From the NCBI RefSeq assembly GCF_003129485.1, contig NZ_QFFG01000005.1:186001-250000 (forward strand): a DNA stretch of 64,000 nucleotides, given 5' to 3'. Position numbers and translations under genes: made by a program. The notes below the pieces were generated by a model. That model saw only the letters and a list, made by a program, of their open reading frames with translations, had not been told where the DNA came from and did not search any database. Shown here in pieces: positions 26,935 to 38,000 of this stretch (the first letter of the stretch is position 1; each line of letters begins with the position of its first letter). This DNA comes from Polaribacter aquimarinus (GTDB taxonomy: Bacteria > Bacteroidota > Bacteroidia > Flavobacteriales > Flavobacteriaceae).

Positions 26935-28575
26935 ATGAAAAAAATATTTAGATTATTGCTGATCATTCCATTTATTTGTTTTGCACAAACAAATAAACAG
27001 GATAGTATAAAAGTAGATTTGAGTAACCCTCATGCAACTGTTTATACGCATTTGTATTTTTTGCAATTAGATTCTTATCAACCTCAAAAAGCGGCTCAAA
27101 CCATTTTAGGATATTCTGAGGAAGAATCTATTAGGAAAGCGATAAAAATTAAAAAAGTCTTAGACGGAAAAGGATTGTTTGTAGACTTGAATAGAATACC
27201 TACAAACCCTAATTATAAAGACACCATAGGGTATTCTTCATATAAAAGATATGTTTTATTTCCTCAAAGAATGCCGCAGATATATATAGAAAAAATAGGA
27301 GAAAAGTGGTATTATTCTTCCGAAACTGTTGCTAAAATTGAAGCTTTATACAAGGAAGTTTTTCCTTGGTATGTTCAAAAAATACAGAATATAATCCCAG
27401 TTTCTGGGCATAAAAAAATTTTGGGGGTAGAGTTGTGGCAATTTGTAGCATTGCTTATCGTTTTAGTTTTGGCTTATTTTTTACTTTTAATTGTAAAACG
27501 AATCGCTTTTTATATTTTAAGAAAAATTCAACAACAAATAACTAAAAATACTAATTTTGAAGTTGATAAAGTGCTGAAAAAATTAGCGCATCCTCTTAGT
27601 TTATTGGTAGTTGTTGCTTTTTTTGATAAAGTTTTTCCTTCACTGCAGTTTAGTTTAGATGTAAATACTTGGGTGTTTCTAGCTTTAAATATAACTAAAA
27701 CTGTTTTTTGGATATACGTTTTTCTAAAGTTAGTTCAAGTTGTAATGCGTATTTATTCTGAGTTTACTGAGCGTACTCATAGTAGATTAGATGATCAGTT
27801 AGTGCCAATATTACATAGTTTTTTTACAGGAGTTGTCATTGTAGTTGGTCTTTTTAGATTATTAATTCTTTTTGGTGTTGATGCAACCACAATGTTAGCA
27901 GGTGCAACAATTGGAGGATTAGCTTTTGCATTGGCTTCTCAAGATACTGTAAAAAACTTGATAGGAACTATTATGATTTTTCTAGATAAACCTTTCCATA
28001 TAGAAGATTGGATTGAGGCTGGAGAAGTTGTGGGTACTGTAGAAAAAGTTGGATTTCGATCTACTAGAGTTCGTGCTGCTGATACATCAGTATATCAAAT
28101 TCCCAATAGTAAATTATCTGAAATTGTAATTAATAACAAGGGGTTACGCTTGTTTAGACGTTATAATACTAATTTAGGATTGCGTTATGATACACCACCA
28201 GAACTAATTGAAGCATTTGTAAAAGGTGTAAGAGAAATTATTATTGCACACCCAGAAACTCGTTCTGAAGCTTATAATGTAGAGTTTACTGGTTTTGGAG
28301 ACTCGGCTTTGTTAGTGATGGTAAATGTTTATTTTAAAAGTTTAGCTTGGGGTATAGAACAATCTTCTAAACATAGATTACATATTGCCATTGTAAAATT
28401 GGCAGCTGAACTGGGTGTAGATTTTGCATTTCCATCAACAACAGTTACCATAGAGCAGTTTCCAGAAAAGAAAGATTTATTGCCTAAGTACAATACTAAT
28501 ACAGACCGAATTAACAAAGCAATATCTAAAGTTTTAGAAGATTTTAAAGGAGAGAAATTTGAAGGTGATACTTAA
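26935..28575 (+). CDS. MscS-type mechanosensitive ion channel
   Basis: An inner-membrane channel of 546 residues that opens on membrane tension. A signal peptide and periplasmic domain (about 20-160) precede several membrane helices (between about 165 and 315). The pore helix and beta domain carry the MscS signature (GATIGGLAFALASQDTVKNL, then FLDKPFHIEDWI). The C-terminal alpha/beta cytoplasmic domain runs to about residue 520. The extra periplasmic domain makes it longer than E. coli MscS. Confidence 0.93.
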   Translation: MKKIFRLLLIIPFICFAQTNKQDSIKVDLSNPHATVYTHLYFLQLDSYQPQKAAQTILGYSEEESIRKAIKIKKVLDGKGLFVDLNRIPTNPNYKDTIGYSSYKRYVLFPQRMPQIYIEKIGEKWYYSSETVAKIEALYKEVFPWYVQKIQNIIPVSGHKKILGVELWQFVALLIVLVLAYFLLLIVKRIAFYILRKIQQQITKNTNFEVDKVLKKLAHPLSLLVVVAFFDKVFPSLQFSLDVNTWVFLALNITKTVFWIYVFLKLVQVVMRIYSEFTERTHSRLDDQLVPILHSFFTGVVIVVGLFRLLILFGVDATTMLAGATIGGLAFALASQDTVKNLIGTIMIFLDKPFHIEDWIEAGEVVGTVEKVGFRSTRVRAADTSVYQIPNSKLSEIVINNKGLRLFRRYNTNLGLRYDTPPELIEAFVKGVREIIIAHPETRSEAYNVEFTGFGDSALLVMVNVYFKSLAWGIEQSSKHRLHIAIVKLAAELGVDFAFPSTTVTIEQFPEKKDLLPKYNTNTDRINKAISKVLEDFKGEKFEGDT

Positions 28576-28597
28576 AGAATTAATTATCTAACCAATA

Positions 28598-29060
28598 TTA
28601 ACCTCTTTGAATAGCATTTTCAATAGCCTTATTAATATCTTCAAAAATCCAATTTGGAAACCCTTTTGCATTCGTTGGAGTTAATAAAGAGGTTATACCA
28701 TTTTTAGATTTTTCTGAAACCAATATAAGAACTGGGAAGCTAGGTTCTTCCTCTAAGTTATCAGAATCTTTGAGAAAAGAAATGTATTCAAAAACATTTA
28801 GAATAGTATTACCCCAATTGTATTCTAATGCTCTAAAATCTAAAATAATAGCTTCAGGATTAAATTCAATTAAACTAGAAATTGTTTTTCTTGCAATAAA
28901 TCTTGCATGATTTTTTCCTCGAGAACCATAAGGGTATTTTCCAGAAAAAGAAGTGATTAGAATATCAATTTTGTGTTTGTTTCTTTCTTTCAGCTATAAA
29001 ATATTTACAGCTAATAGATTCTGGGTTTAGAGGTGTTTTTTCTATGGTTAAATAATTCAT
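28598..29060 (-). pseudogene. Small gene broken by a one-base frameshift
   Basis: The reverse strand opens at an ATG (29060) with MNYLTIEKTPLNPESISCKY and hits TGA after 31 codons. A second frame then continues without a break (KIDILITSFSGKYPYG ... IENAIQRG) to a stop at 28598. It has no ATG of its own. The total of 463 bases is one more than a multiple of three. The frames meet at a run of TTTG and TTTC tetramers (28975-28990), a likely slippage point. The intact product would be about 153 residues; I do not recognise it. A sequencing error is possible. Confidence 0.75.
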
Positions 29061-29073
29061 TTTTAAATATAAA

Positions 29074-29103
29074 AAAAACCTCATCTTATTTGATGAGGTT
29101 TTT
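29074..29103 (-). terminator. Terminator after the metalloprotease gene
   Basis: AAAAACCTCATC (29074-29085) pairs perfectly with GATGAGGTTTTT (29092-29103) around a 6-base loop. It lies 19 bases beyond the protease stop codon and just upstream of the broken gene. Confidence 0.88.
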
Positions 29104-29121
29104 AAAAATAAATTATTGTTT

Positions 29122-31614
29122 TTATTTAGGATCTAAAATCATATCAATTCTATCAACAGTATCTTGTAAGTGATATCGTCTTAGTGTATTTCCAGATTTT
29201 GAAGCATTGTTAGCATCACGTTGTAAACGTTTTAATTCTCCTCGAATTACAGATCTTACATCAGACTGATTGATAGTGATTCCACTTCTTTTAAAATAAC
29301 CACTATTAAAACCTCTTTGATCTTTTGCATCATTTAAAAGGTAGTTCATTCTATCTAAATAAGCTCTTTGCAAGTTTCTTCTGTAAGTATCTATAGTACG
29401 TCCGTTATACATTTCTGTCCAAACTCCTTTGCGTAAATCACTCATCATATTCACTAAAGTATAAGAAGATGCACCGTTTAATGTTTCGTTTTCTATCATA
29501 CGAGCCATTCTTCCTGGATTTAGAATGTTATTTAAAGTTCTTGACTGTAAACTACGAACTCTTTCAATAGAACCAGAAAATTCAGTTTTACTAAATATGT
29601 TTTTATTTAACATCCAAGTAGGTGTTTTAAATAATTCATCAATTACAAATTGTAAAGCTTCTTTTTGAGTTGATTTATTAACATGAGTGTAAACGGCCCC
29701 ATCTTGGTCAGAAGTTTTAAAATATTCGTAAACACCACCAACATTAGCTGTTACATGTCCCATGTAACGATTAAACTGACTTATTAACTGTCCATACATG
29801 GTTTGTAACTCGTCGTAATTTTCCCCTTTTTCAGAAGTCCATTTTTCTAAGTTTGGTAAAATTCTTTTTAAGTTTTTAATGCCATACATAGATGCTTTCA
29901 TTGCATTATCACCTAAATCTTCAGTTTGAGAACTTGGGTCTACAACACCACCTGCTTGTTGGTGCCCAAAACGGTACATTGGGTTATCAGCTTTTGCTAA
30001 AATCCATTGATCAAGAATTGGTTTTTCTTCTTTAGCAGTTTTTTCTAAAATAGGTCTATATCCCCAAGAAATTGCATATTTATCATAAGGACCAATATTT
30101 GGCATTAGAGCTACGCCTTTATCTTCTGGTTGTGCAACGTAATTAAAACGAGCATAATCCATAATAGATGGTGCCGTTCCGTATTTTTGTGTAAAAGTTG
30201 CAGAACGTAAAGAATCTACAGGGTAAGCGACAGAACTACCCATATTATGAGGTAAACCTAAGGTGTGTCCAACTTCATGTGATGAAACAAAACGAATTAA
30301 ACGTCCCATAACTTCAGTTTTAAATTCTTTACTTCTTGCATCTGGGTTAATAGCTGCAGTTTGAATAAAAAACCAATTTTTTAATAAAGTCATTACATTA
30401 TGATACCAGTTGATATCAGATTCTAAAATCTCTCCAGATCTAGGGTCACTTACGTGAGGTCCGTTTGCATTTGGTATTGGAGAAGCTAAATAACGTACTA
30501 CAGAATAACGCACATCTTCTGGACTCCAATCTGGGTCTTCTTCTTTACTTGGCGGATCTTTTGCAATAATTGCATTTTTAAAACCTGCTGCTTCAAAAGC
30601 AACTTGCCAATCGTTGATTCCTTGTTTTATAAAGGGTACCCATTCTTTTGGGGTAGCTCTATCTACATAATATACAATCTGTTTTTTAGGTTCAACTAAT
30701 TCGCCTCTTTTAAATTTTTCTAAATCTTCATCTTTAACTTCTAATCTCCATCGATCTAAAAAGGTAACAGATTTACTTTTTTGAGCTTTTAATCCATAAT
30801 CGGTTTGACTTCTAGCAAACCAACCAACTCTTTCATCAAAATAACGACGTTTCATTGGTACTTTTGGTAGTAAAACCATAGAGTTACTCATTTCTACAGT
30901 AATAGATCCTAAAGCGGAATTGGATGGTGCTTTATTTGCAAAATATGTTTTAACGTGACGAATTTCAATATTTTGAGGGTAACTGCTAACTCTATCTACA
31001 TAAGAACGAGTTTTATCTATTCTAGATACTTGATAAAATTTTCTATAAAAACCAGGGAATCCAAGTGGTTTAACATCTGAAGATAATAAAGAAGTAGCAT
31101 CAATTACCGTAGCTGTTGAATCTTTACTGAATGCTTTTATTGGAAACGAAAATAAAATTGGTTCTAAATTAGAATTTACAACTGCTTCATGAACTGGCAA
31201 TATTGTGTCAGCGACAACATTATGAGAGACTACTCTTAATAATATTTGTTTGTTTTTCTTTTCCCAGCGCAAAACTTGAGTGTTGGTTTTTCCTCCACCA
31301 AATCCTATTCCAGAAGCAGTTTTAGCGATTCTTGTAACCATTAACATTTCTCTTTTAAAAAGAGAATCGGGTATTTCGAAAAGATAAGAATTGTCTTTTG
31401 TATGAACTTTAAAAAGACCTTCATCTGTCTTGTGGTCTTTGGTAACTACTTTATTATAAGGTTGTATGTCGCCTTTTTTTGGTCTTGGTTTAGGTTTTAC
31501 GGATGTTTTTTTTACTTCTTTTTTCTTTTTTTTCCAGAATTGAGCGTTAATTTCGGTAGAAAATCCAAAAACCAAGGCAACTAGAAGTAGTTGCGAGAGT
31601 ATTTTTTTTGTCAT
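29122..31614 (-). CDS. Exported metzincin-like zinc metalloprotease (DUF5117/DUF5118 type)
   Basis: An 830-residue exported protein with a signal peptide (about 1-24) and a basic proline/lysine stretch after it. The zinc site HEVGHTLGLPHN (near residue 445) has the metzincin spacing HExxHxxGxxH, and a Met-turn-like PSIMDYARFNY follows. The surrounding sequence fits the Bacteroidota family with DUF5117 and DUF5118 domains in front of the protease. The substrate is unknown; a digestive or envelope role is likely. Confidence 0.9.
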   Translation of the reverse strand: MTKKILSQLLLVALVFGFSTEINAQFWKKKKKEVKKTSVKPKPRPKKGDIQPYNKVVTKDHKTDEGLFKVHTKDNSYLFEIPDSLFKREMLMVTRIAKTASGIGFGGGKTNTQVLRWEKKNKQILLRVVSHNVVADTILPVHEAVVNSNLEPILFSFPIKAFSKDSTATVIDATSLLSSDVKPLGFPGFYRKFYQVSRIDKTRSYVDRVSSYPQNIEIRHVKTYFANKAPSNSALGSITVEMSNSMVLLPKVPMKRRYFDERVGWFARSQTDYGLKAQKSKSVTFLDRWRLEVKDEDLEKFKRGELVEPKKQIVYYVDRATPKEWVPFIKQGINDWQVAFEAAGFKNAIIAKDPPSKEEDPDWSPEDVRYSVVRYLASPIPNANGPHVSDPRSGEILESDINWYHNVMTLLKNWFFIQTAAINPDARSKEFKTEVMGRLIRFVSSHEVGHTLGLPHNMGSSVAYPVDSLRSATFTQKYGTAPSIMDYARFNYVAQPEDKGVALMPNIGPYDKYAISWGYRPILEKTAKEEKPILDQWILAKADNPMYRFGHQQAGGVVDPSSQTEDLGDNAMKASMYGIKNLKRILPNLEKWTSEKGENYDELQTMYGQLISQFNRYMGHVTANVGGVYEYFKTSDQDGAVYTHVNKSTQKEALQFVIDELFKTPTWMLNKNIFSKTEFSGSIERVRSLQSRTLNNILNPGRMARMIENETLNGASSYTLVNMMSDLRKGVWTEMYNGRTIDTYRRNLQRAYLDRMNYLLNDAKDQRGFNSGYFKRSGITINQSDVRSVIRGELKRLQRDANNASKSGNTLRRYHLQDTVDRIDMILDPK

Positions 31615-31723
31615 AATTATATTTCATTTGAATTGACTTCGAAATTAAGCAAACAAAGAAAGATGAGGTCTTAAATTAATGTTAAAGAGACAGGCTTTAC
31701 TCTAAGAATTTTATGAAGAAAAA

Positions 31724-31752
31724 AACCTCCAAAACAATTAGTTTTGGAGGTT
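31724..31752 (-). terminator. Terminator after metK
   Basis: AACCTCCAAAAC (31724-31735) pairs perfectly with its complement at 31741-31752 around a 5-base loop, with a T run on the reverse strand. It lies 20 bases beyond the metK stop. Confidence 0.88.
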
Positions 31753-31771
31753 AATAATATTTGAAAAAAAA

Positions 31772-33028
31772 TTAAAATTTAAAAGCTTGTTTTACTTTAT
31801 CTACATAGTCTAATTTTTCCCATGTAAAGGTTTCAACTTCTTCAGAGATGGTTTCTCCCATTGGGTTTGTAAATGTTACAGTTTTTATTTCTGGAGTTCT
31901 TCCCATATGCCCGTAAGCAGCAGTTTCAGAGTAAATAGGTGTTCTTAATTTTAAGCGTTTTTCGATAAAATAAGGACGCATGTCAAAAATTTCTTCTACT
32001 TTTTTACTGATTTCTCCATCAGTTAAATCAACTTTTGCAGTGCCATAAGTTTCTACATTTATACTTGTGGGTTTTGCAACACCAATAGCATAAGAAACTT
32101 GTACTAATACTTCTTTACATAAACCAGCAGCAACTAAGTTTTTGGCAATATGTCTAGTTGCATAAGCTCCAGATCTATCAACTTTAGATGGATCTTTCCC
32201 AGAAAAAGCACCGCCACCATGAGCACCTTTTCCACCATAAGTATCTACAATTATTTTACGCCCTGTTAAACCTGTATCTCCGTGAGGACCTCCGATTACA
32301 AAAATTCCTGTTGGATTGATATGATAGGTGATATCATTAGTGAATAATTTTTGAATATGAGCAGGTAAATTTGCTACAACTCTTGGTATTAAAATTTCAA
32401 CAATATCTTTTTTGATTTTTGCCAACATTACTTCTTCGGAAGTATCAAAATCATCATGTTGTGTAGAAATTACAATCGCATCAATTCTTTGGGGAACATT
32501 ATCGTCAGAATATTCAATAGTAACCTGACTTTTAGCATCGGGTCTTAAGTAAGTGATGTCGTTATTTTCTCTTCTTAAGGCTGCTAATTCTTTTAACAAT
32601 CTGTGAGATAATTCTAAAGCCAAAGGCATATAGTTTTCGGTTTCGTCGGTAGCATAACCAAACATCATTCCTTGGTCTCCTGCACCTTGTTCTTCTGGTT
32701 TAGCTCTATCAACTCCTTGATTAATATCCGGAGATTGCTCGTGAATTGCAGAAAGAACACCACAAGAATTTCCATCAAACATATACTCTCCTTTTGTATA
32801 TCCAATTTTATTAATCACATCTCTTGCAATCTTTTGAACGTCAAGGTATGTTTTTGACTTTACTTCTCCGGCCAAAACTACCTGACCAGTTGTAACCAAA
32901 GTTTCACAAGCTACTTTACTGCTTTTATCAAAAGCTAAAAAATTATCAATTAATGCATCAGATATTTGATCTGCTACTTTATCTGGATGCCCTTCAGAAA
33001 CACTTTCTGATGTAAATAAATATGACAT
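31772..33028 (-). CDS. metK: S-adenosylmethionine synthetase
   Basis: MetK makes SAM from methionine and ATP. The 418-residue protein contains [18 protein letters not shown] at the start, the ATP motif [12 protein letters not shown] and the phosphate loop [16 protein letters not shown]. It diverges from metY across a 605-base region. The SAM riboswitch in that region is on the other strand, so metK itself does not carry it. SAM made by this enzyme would act on both riboswitches in the window. Confidence 0.98.
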   Translation of the reverse strand: MSYLFTSESVSEGHPDKVADQISDALIDNFLAFDKSSKVACETLVTTGQVVLAGEVKSKTYLDVQKIARDVINKIGYTKGEYMFDGNSCGVLSAIHEQSPDINQGVDRAKPEEQGAGDQGMMFGYATDETENYMPLALELSHRLLKELAALRRENNDITYLRPDAKSQVTIEYSDDNVPQRIDAIVISTQHDDFDTSEEVMLAKIKKDIVEILIPRVVANLPAHIQKLFTNDITYHINPTGIFVIGGPHGDTGLTGRKIIVDTYGGKGAHGGGAFSGKDPSKVDRSGAYATRHIAKNLVAAGLCKEVLVQVSYAIGVAKPTSINVETYGTAKVDLTDGEISKKVEEIFDMRPYFIEKRLKLRTPIYSETAAYGHMGRTPEIKTVTFTNPMGETISEEVETFTWEKLDYVDKVKQAFKF

Positions 33029-33170
33029 ACTTAATGTGGTTTTTAGTGTTAAAAAAAAGATTGCTAAATGCTAAAAGAAGTATAAAATTACTGCTTTAGC
33101 ATTTTGTTTCTTCTGATGTTTCAGAAAAAGAGGTTGCAATCAGTTCAAATTTATCCTCTTAATTATGTGG

Positions 33171-33178
33171 CAAATTTA
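33171..33178 (-). promoter_or_regulatory. -7 box for metK
   Basis: The reverse strand reads TAAATTTG, matching TANNTTTG, 142 bases before the metK start. This gives metK a leader of about 130 bases in which I see no riboswitch. The rest of 33179-33400 is A/T-rich with nothing else recognisable. Confidence 0.5.
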
Positions 33179-33403
33179 CACTATAAAATGAAATATCACT
33201 ATTTTTTTATCATAATTATTTTTGATACTATCATTAATAAAACAATTTTATAAGCTTTAAATTAATGATTTTGAATAATGGTTAAAGCATTGTAAAAAAA
33301 ATTACGAATTCAATATTAAATAAAAAATAAACTTCATTTTATTTGGATACTAAGTTTTTCTGTTGCAATATTTGCATTCACAAAGTTCAATAACTTATTG
33401 AAA

Positions 33404-33510
33404 TGTTATCAAGAAAGGTGTAGGGATTAGACCCGTTGAAACCTTAGCAACCCTTTAAACTTTAAAGAAGGTGCTAAATTCTACTCAGTTTTTTAATTGG
33501 ATAGATAACA
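33404..33510 (+). ncRNA. SAM-I (S-box) riboswitch upstream of metY
   Basis: The closing helix P1 is perfect: TGTTATC at 33404-33410 with GATAACA at 33504-33510. Inside are the S-box landmarks AGAAAGGTGTAGGGATTAG, GAAACCTTAGCAACC and AAGGTGCTAAATTCTAC. Bound SAM normally lowers expression. A weak A/T hairpin (33517-33536) follows the aptamer; the expression platform is not clear. It would control metY and probably the fusion gene and metZ. Confidence 0.93.
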
Positions 33511-33633
33511 AAAAAGAATTTCTTAATAAAGAAATTACTGTTTTCTTAATAACATTTTTCTTTTAAGTACATCAAAAAAAATGATGCATTTGACTTTTGT
33601 TTTAATGATTTATTAACTCAAAAAAATAGAAAA

Positions 33634-34908
33634 ATGAGTACACACAAATTAGCAACAAATGCGTTGCACGCAGGACATGATGTAACACAGACTTCAGGTA
33701 CAAGGGCAGTGCCTATTTATCAAACTACATCTTATGTTTTCAATGATGCAGATCATGCAGCAAATTTATTTTCTTTAGCAGAATTAGGGTTTATTTATAC
33801 ACGTTTAAACAATCCTACAAATCAAATCTTGCAAGAGCGTTTAGCTGCAGTTGAAGGTGGGATAGGCGCAGTAGTTTTTGCATCTGGTACAGCAGCAATT
33901 TCTACAGGATTATTAACCTTGTTAAAAGCAGGAGATCATATTGTAGCATCTAGTAGTTTGTATGGTGGAACTTATAATTTATTAAATGTAACTTTACCAA
34001 GATTAGGCATTACAACGACCTTTGTAGACGCATCAAACCCTGATAATTTTGCAGCTGCAGTCCAAGAGAATACAAGAGCAATTTTTGTGGAATCATTAGG
34101 GAACCCAAAATTAGATGTGTTAGATTTAGAGGCAATTGCTGTACATTCTAAAGCAGCAGGAGTTCCTTTTATTGTTGATAATACGGTGGCGACTCCAGCA
34201 TTGTTAAACCCATTAAAACACGGAGCGAATATTGTAATTCACTCGTTAACTAAGTATATTGGTGGTCAAGGAAATTCTTTAGGTGGTGCCATTATTGATG
34301 GTGGAACTTTTGATTGGAGTAATGGTAAATTCCCAGAATTTACTGAACCTTCTGCGGGTTACCATGGATTAAAATACTATGAAACATTAGGTGCAGCATC
34401 ATATACTTTTAAATTGATTTTAGAAGGATTACGTGATTTTGGTGGAGCAATTAGTCCAACCAATGCGTTTAACATAATTCAAGGTTTAGAGACTTTACCA
34501 GTTCGTATCAAACAACATTCAGAAAATGCGTTAGAATTGGCAAAATGGTTAGAAGCTCAGGAAGAAGTTGCTTGGGTAAATTACCCAGGATTAGAGAGTA
34601 GTAAATACAATGCTTTAGCAAAAAAATACTTACCTAAAGGACAAAGTGGAATTGTAACTTTTGGAGCCAAAGGAGGTTTTGAAGCTGCCAAAACCATTTC
34701 TAATGAAACAAATATTTTCTCTTTACTAGCAAATATTGGTGATACAAAATCGTTAATCATTCATCCTTCAAGTACAACACATCAACAATTAGATGAAGCC
34801 CAACAAGCAAGTGCAGGAGTTTCTCAAGATTTAATTAGATTGTCTGTCGGTATTGAAGATATTGAAGATTTAAAAGCAGATTTAAAAGCAGCTTTTGCAA
34901 AAATATAA
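33634..34908 (+). CDS. metY: O-acetylhomoserine sulfhydrylase (MetY type)
   Basis: A cystathionine-gamma-synthase-fold PLP enzyme of 424 residues that makes homocysteine directly from O-acetylhomoserine and sulfide. The PLP lysine lies in SLTKYIGGQGNSLGG and the cofactor aspartate in PFIVDNTVATP. The length (over 420) and long insert after the lysine are typical of the MetY branch, unlike the shorter MetZ encoded 4.9 kb downstream. A SAM-I riboswitch lies in its leader and a hairpin follows. Confidence 0.93.
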   Translation: MSTHKLATNALHAGHDVTQTSGTRAVPIYQTTSYVFNDADHAANLFSLAELGFIYTRLNNPTNQILQERLAAVEGGIGAVVFASGTAAISTGLLTLLKAGDHIVASSSLYGGTYNLLNVTLPRLGITTTFVDASNPDNFAAAVQENTRAIFVESLGNPKLDVLDLEAIAVHSKAAGVPFIVDNTVATPALLNPLKHGANIVIHSLTKYIGGQGNSLGGAIIDGGTFDWSNGKFPEFTEPSAGYHGLKYYETLGAASYTFKLILEGLRDFGGAISPTNAFNIIQGLETLPVRIKQHSENALELAKWLEAQEEVAWVNYPGLESSKYNALAKKYLPKGQSGIVTFGAKGGFEAAKTISNETNIFSLLANIGDTKSLIIHPSSTTHQQLDEAQQASAGVSQDLIRLSVGIEDIEDLKADLKAAFAKI

Positions 34909-34931
34909 TACTACAATTATTACAGTTCATG

Positions 34932-34956
34932 CCTACAAGATTTTAAATCTTGTAGG
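34932..34956 (+). terminator. Hairpin after metY
   Basis: CCTACAAGAT (34932-34941) pairs perfectly with ATCTTGTAGG (34947-34956), followed by TGTTTT. It may terminate part of the metY transcript before the fusion gene, which starts 54 bases further on. Confidence 0.7.
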
Positions 34957-35009
34957 TGTTTTAACTCATACTTAAAACAAATTATTTAAAAACCATTCTA
35001 GTCAATAAT

Positions 35010-38000
35010 TTGAAAAATTTACTTCAACATATCAAAATAATTGATTTTAAAACAGAATCTGGAATTCAAGTTTCTGAATTAAATTTAAGTTATCAAGTTT
35101 TTGGAAAAGAGCTAGGTACAGCACCTGTTGTTTTAATCAATCATGCCTTGACAGGAAATAGTGAAGTTGGTGGAAAAAATGGCTGGTGGAAAGATATTGT
35201 AGGTAAAGAGAAAGTTATAAATACTGATGTTTTTTCAGTCTTATCTTTTAATATTCCTGGAAATGGTTTTGATGGCTTTTTGATTGATAATTACAAAGAT
35301 TTTATTGCTAGAGATGTAGCTAGAATTTTTTTAGAAGGATTACAAAAATTAAAAATAGAACAGCTATTTGCATTAATTGGAGGTTCATTAGGTGGCGGAA
35401 TTGCTTGGGAAATGGTAGTTTTAAAAAATAATTTAACCCAACATTTTATTCCGATTGCAACAGATTGGAAATCTACAGATTGGTTAATTGCTAATTGCCA
35501 AATTCAAGAGCAATTTTTAATCAATTCTAAAAATCCGGTGCATGATGCAAGAATGCATGCAATGCTATGTTATAGAACACCAGAATCTTTTAAAGAACGT
35601 TTTCAACGCTCGAAAAAAGAAGATTCAGACTTTTTTAATGTTGAGAGTTGGTTATTACATCATGGTAAAAAATTACAAGAACGTTATCAGTTATCTTCTT
35701 ATAAACTAATGAATCAATTGCTAAAAACGATTGATGTTACTGTTGGAGGAGAAAAAGCTATAGATATTTTAGATGAAATTGATGCCAATATTCATATAAT
35801 TGGTGTGGATTCTGATTTGTTTTTTACTGCTGAAGAAAATAGAGAAACACATAAACAAATTGCGCTCACAAAAGAGAATGTAACATATAACGAAATTAAT
35901 TCAGTGCATGGGCATGATGCTTTTTTAATAGAATACGATCAATTAGAAAAAATTATTGAATCTATTTTTAATAAAGATTACAGAGAGAAAAAAATGAAAA
36001 TCATCAAATTTGGAGGAAAATCTTTAGCGAATGGAAAAGGTTTAAAAAATGCTATTCAAATTATTTCTAATAAGTTTAAAAATGGCGAAAAAATTACCGT
36101 GATAGCCTCTGCAAGAGGAAATTCAACAAATGATTTAGAGTCAATTTTAGAAAAAGCATTACTAAAGAAATCTTATCAGTCTGATTTTGAAAATTTTAAG
36201 AATTATCAAAATGAACCAAATTTAGAGATTGACTTTTCTAATGAGTTTTCAAAATTAGAAACAATCTTTGAGGGAGTTTCTTTATTAGGTGATTGCAGCC
36301 AGAAAATAAAAGACGAAGTTTTAGCACAAGGAGAGTTGTTATCAGTAAAGTTAATTTCACGTTTGTTAGAACTTGAGGGTATTCCTGCAGATTTTGTGGA
36401 TGCAAGAGCTTTAATTATTACTGATGATAACTTTGGGAATGCGCAGCCAATTAACACTCTTTCTAAAGAAAAAGTAAACGAATATTTTAAAAAGAATTCT
36501 CACAAAATTAATATTGTAACTGGCTTTATTGCATCCAATAAAAAAGGAGAAACTACAACTTTGGGAAGAAATGGTAGTAATTATTCAGCAGCTTTATTAG
36601 CAAACTATTTAGATGCAGATGAATTGCAGAATTATACTCACGTTAGTGGGATTTATACAGCGAATCCAGATTTGGTTGCAGATGCAAAAAAGATTGAGCA
36701 ACTTTCTTACTCTGAAGCAAACGAATTGGCAAATTTTGGAGCATCAATTTTACACGCAAAAACGATTATTCCTTTATTAGAAAAGAACATTAACCTTAGA
36801 ATTTTAAATACTTTTAATAAGAATGATAAAGGAACATTAATTACATCAGAATCATCTACAAAAGGAATTAAATCTATTTCTACCATAGATAATGTGGCAT
36901 TAATTAATTTTGAAGGTAGAGGATTGTTGGGTAAAGTTGGTGTAGATGCAAGAATTTTTAAAGCTTTAGGTGATAAAAATATTAGTGTAAGTATTATTTC
37001 TCAAGGTTCTTCAGAAAGAGGAATTGGTTTAATTATAGATGCAGATAAAGCTAAGGATGCTGTTGTTGCTCTAGAAAATGAGTTTGAGAAAGATTTTTAC
37101 GCTCAAGATGTAAATCAGATTTCTGTAATTAATAATGTATCTGTAATTTCTATTATAGGTCAAGATTTGAGTGAGTTTCATCTACCATATAACGCTTTAA
37201 TTAAAAATCAAATCATTCCAGTATTATTTAATAATACAGTTACTGGTAAGAATGTTAGTTTGGTTGTAAAAAAAGAACAACTGCATAAAGCTGTTAATGT
37301 AATTCATGGTCAGGTTTTTGGAGTTACTAAAAAAGTGAATATAGCCATTTTTGGTAAAGGTTTAGTGGGCGGAACTTTAATCGATCAGATTATTGAGAAT
37401 ACACAATCTGTTTTAGAAAGACGTAAGATTCAATTAAATGTTTTTTCTGTAGCTAACTCTAAAAAAGTTTTGTTGAATAAATCTGGAGTTGGTAAAAATT
37501 GGAAAGAAGATTTGCTTAATAATGGTAATGAAAATATAACTGTTAGAGATGTTATTGAATTTGCTAAATCAAATCATTTTGAAAATTTAATTGCTGTTGA
37601 TAATACAGCGAGTGTAGATTTTGTAAGTAATTATATTCCTTTAATTGAAACTGGTTTCGACTTAGTTTCTTGTAATAAAATAGCCAATACTTTGTCTTTT
37701 GATTTTTACCAAGAAGTAAGAGCAAAATTAAAAGAGCATAAAAAACAATATTTATATGAAACTAATGTTGGTGCAGGTTTACCATTGATAGATACTATTC
37801 GTTTATTGCACGAGTCTGGTGAGAATATCACGAAAATTAGAGGTGTTTTTTCAGGAACTCTCAGTTATTTATTTAATAATTTTTCAGCAAAAGATGTTCC
37901 TTTTTCAAAAGTTTTAAAAGAAGCAATTGACAAAGGATTTACAGAACCCGATCCAAGAGAAGATTTAGGGGGAAATGATGTTGGTAGAAAATTGTTAATT

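Noticed and set aside
28975..28990. Programmed phase variation in the broken gene
   Set aside because: Each tetramer unit is repeated only about twice, too few for typical slippage switching; a simple indel or error is more likely.
33029..33403. A second riboswitch on the metK strand
   Set aside because: I could not find the S-box landmarks or a closing helix on the reverse strand; only a -7 box was seen.
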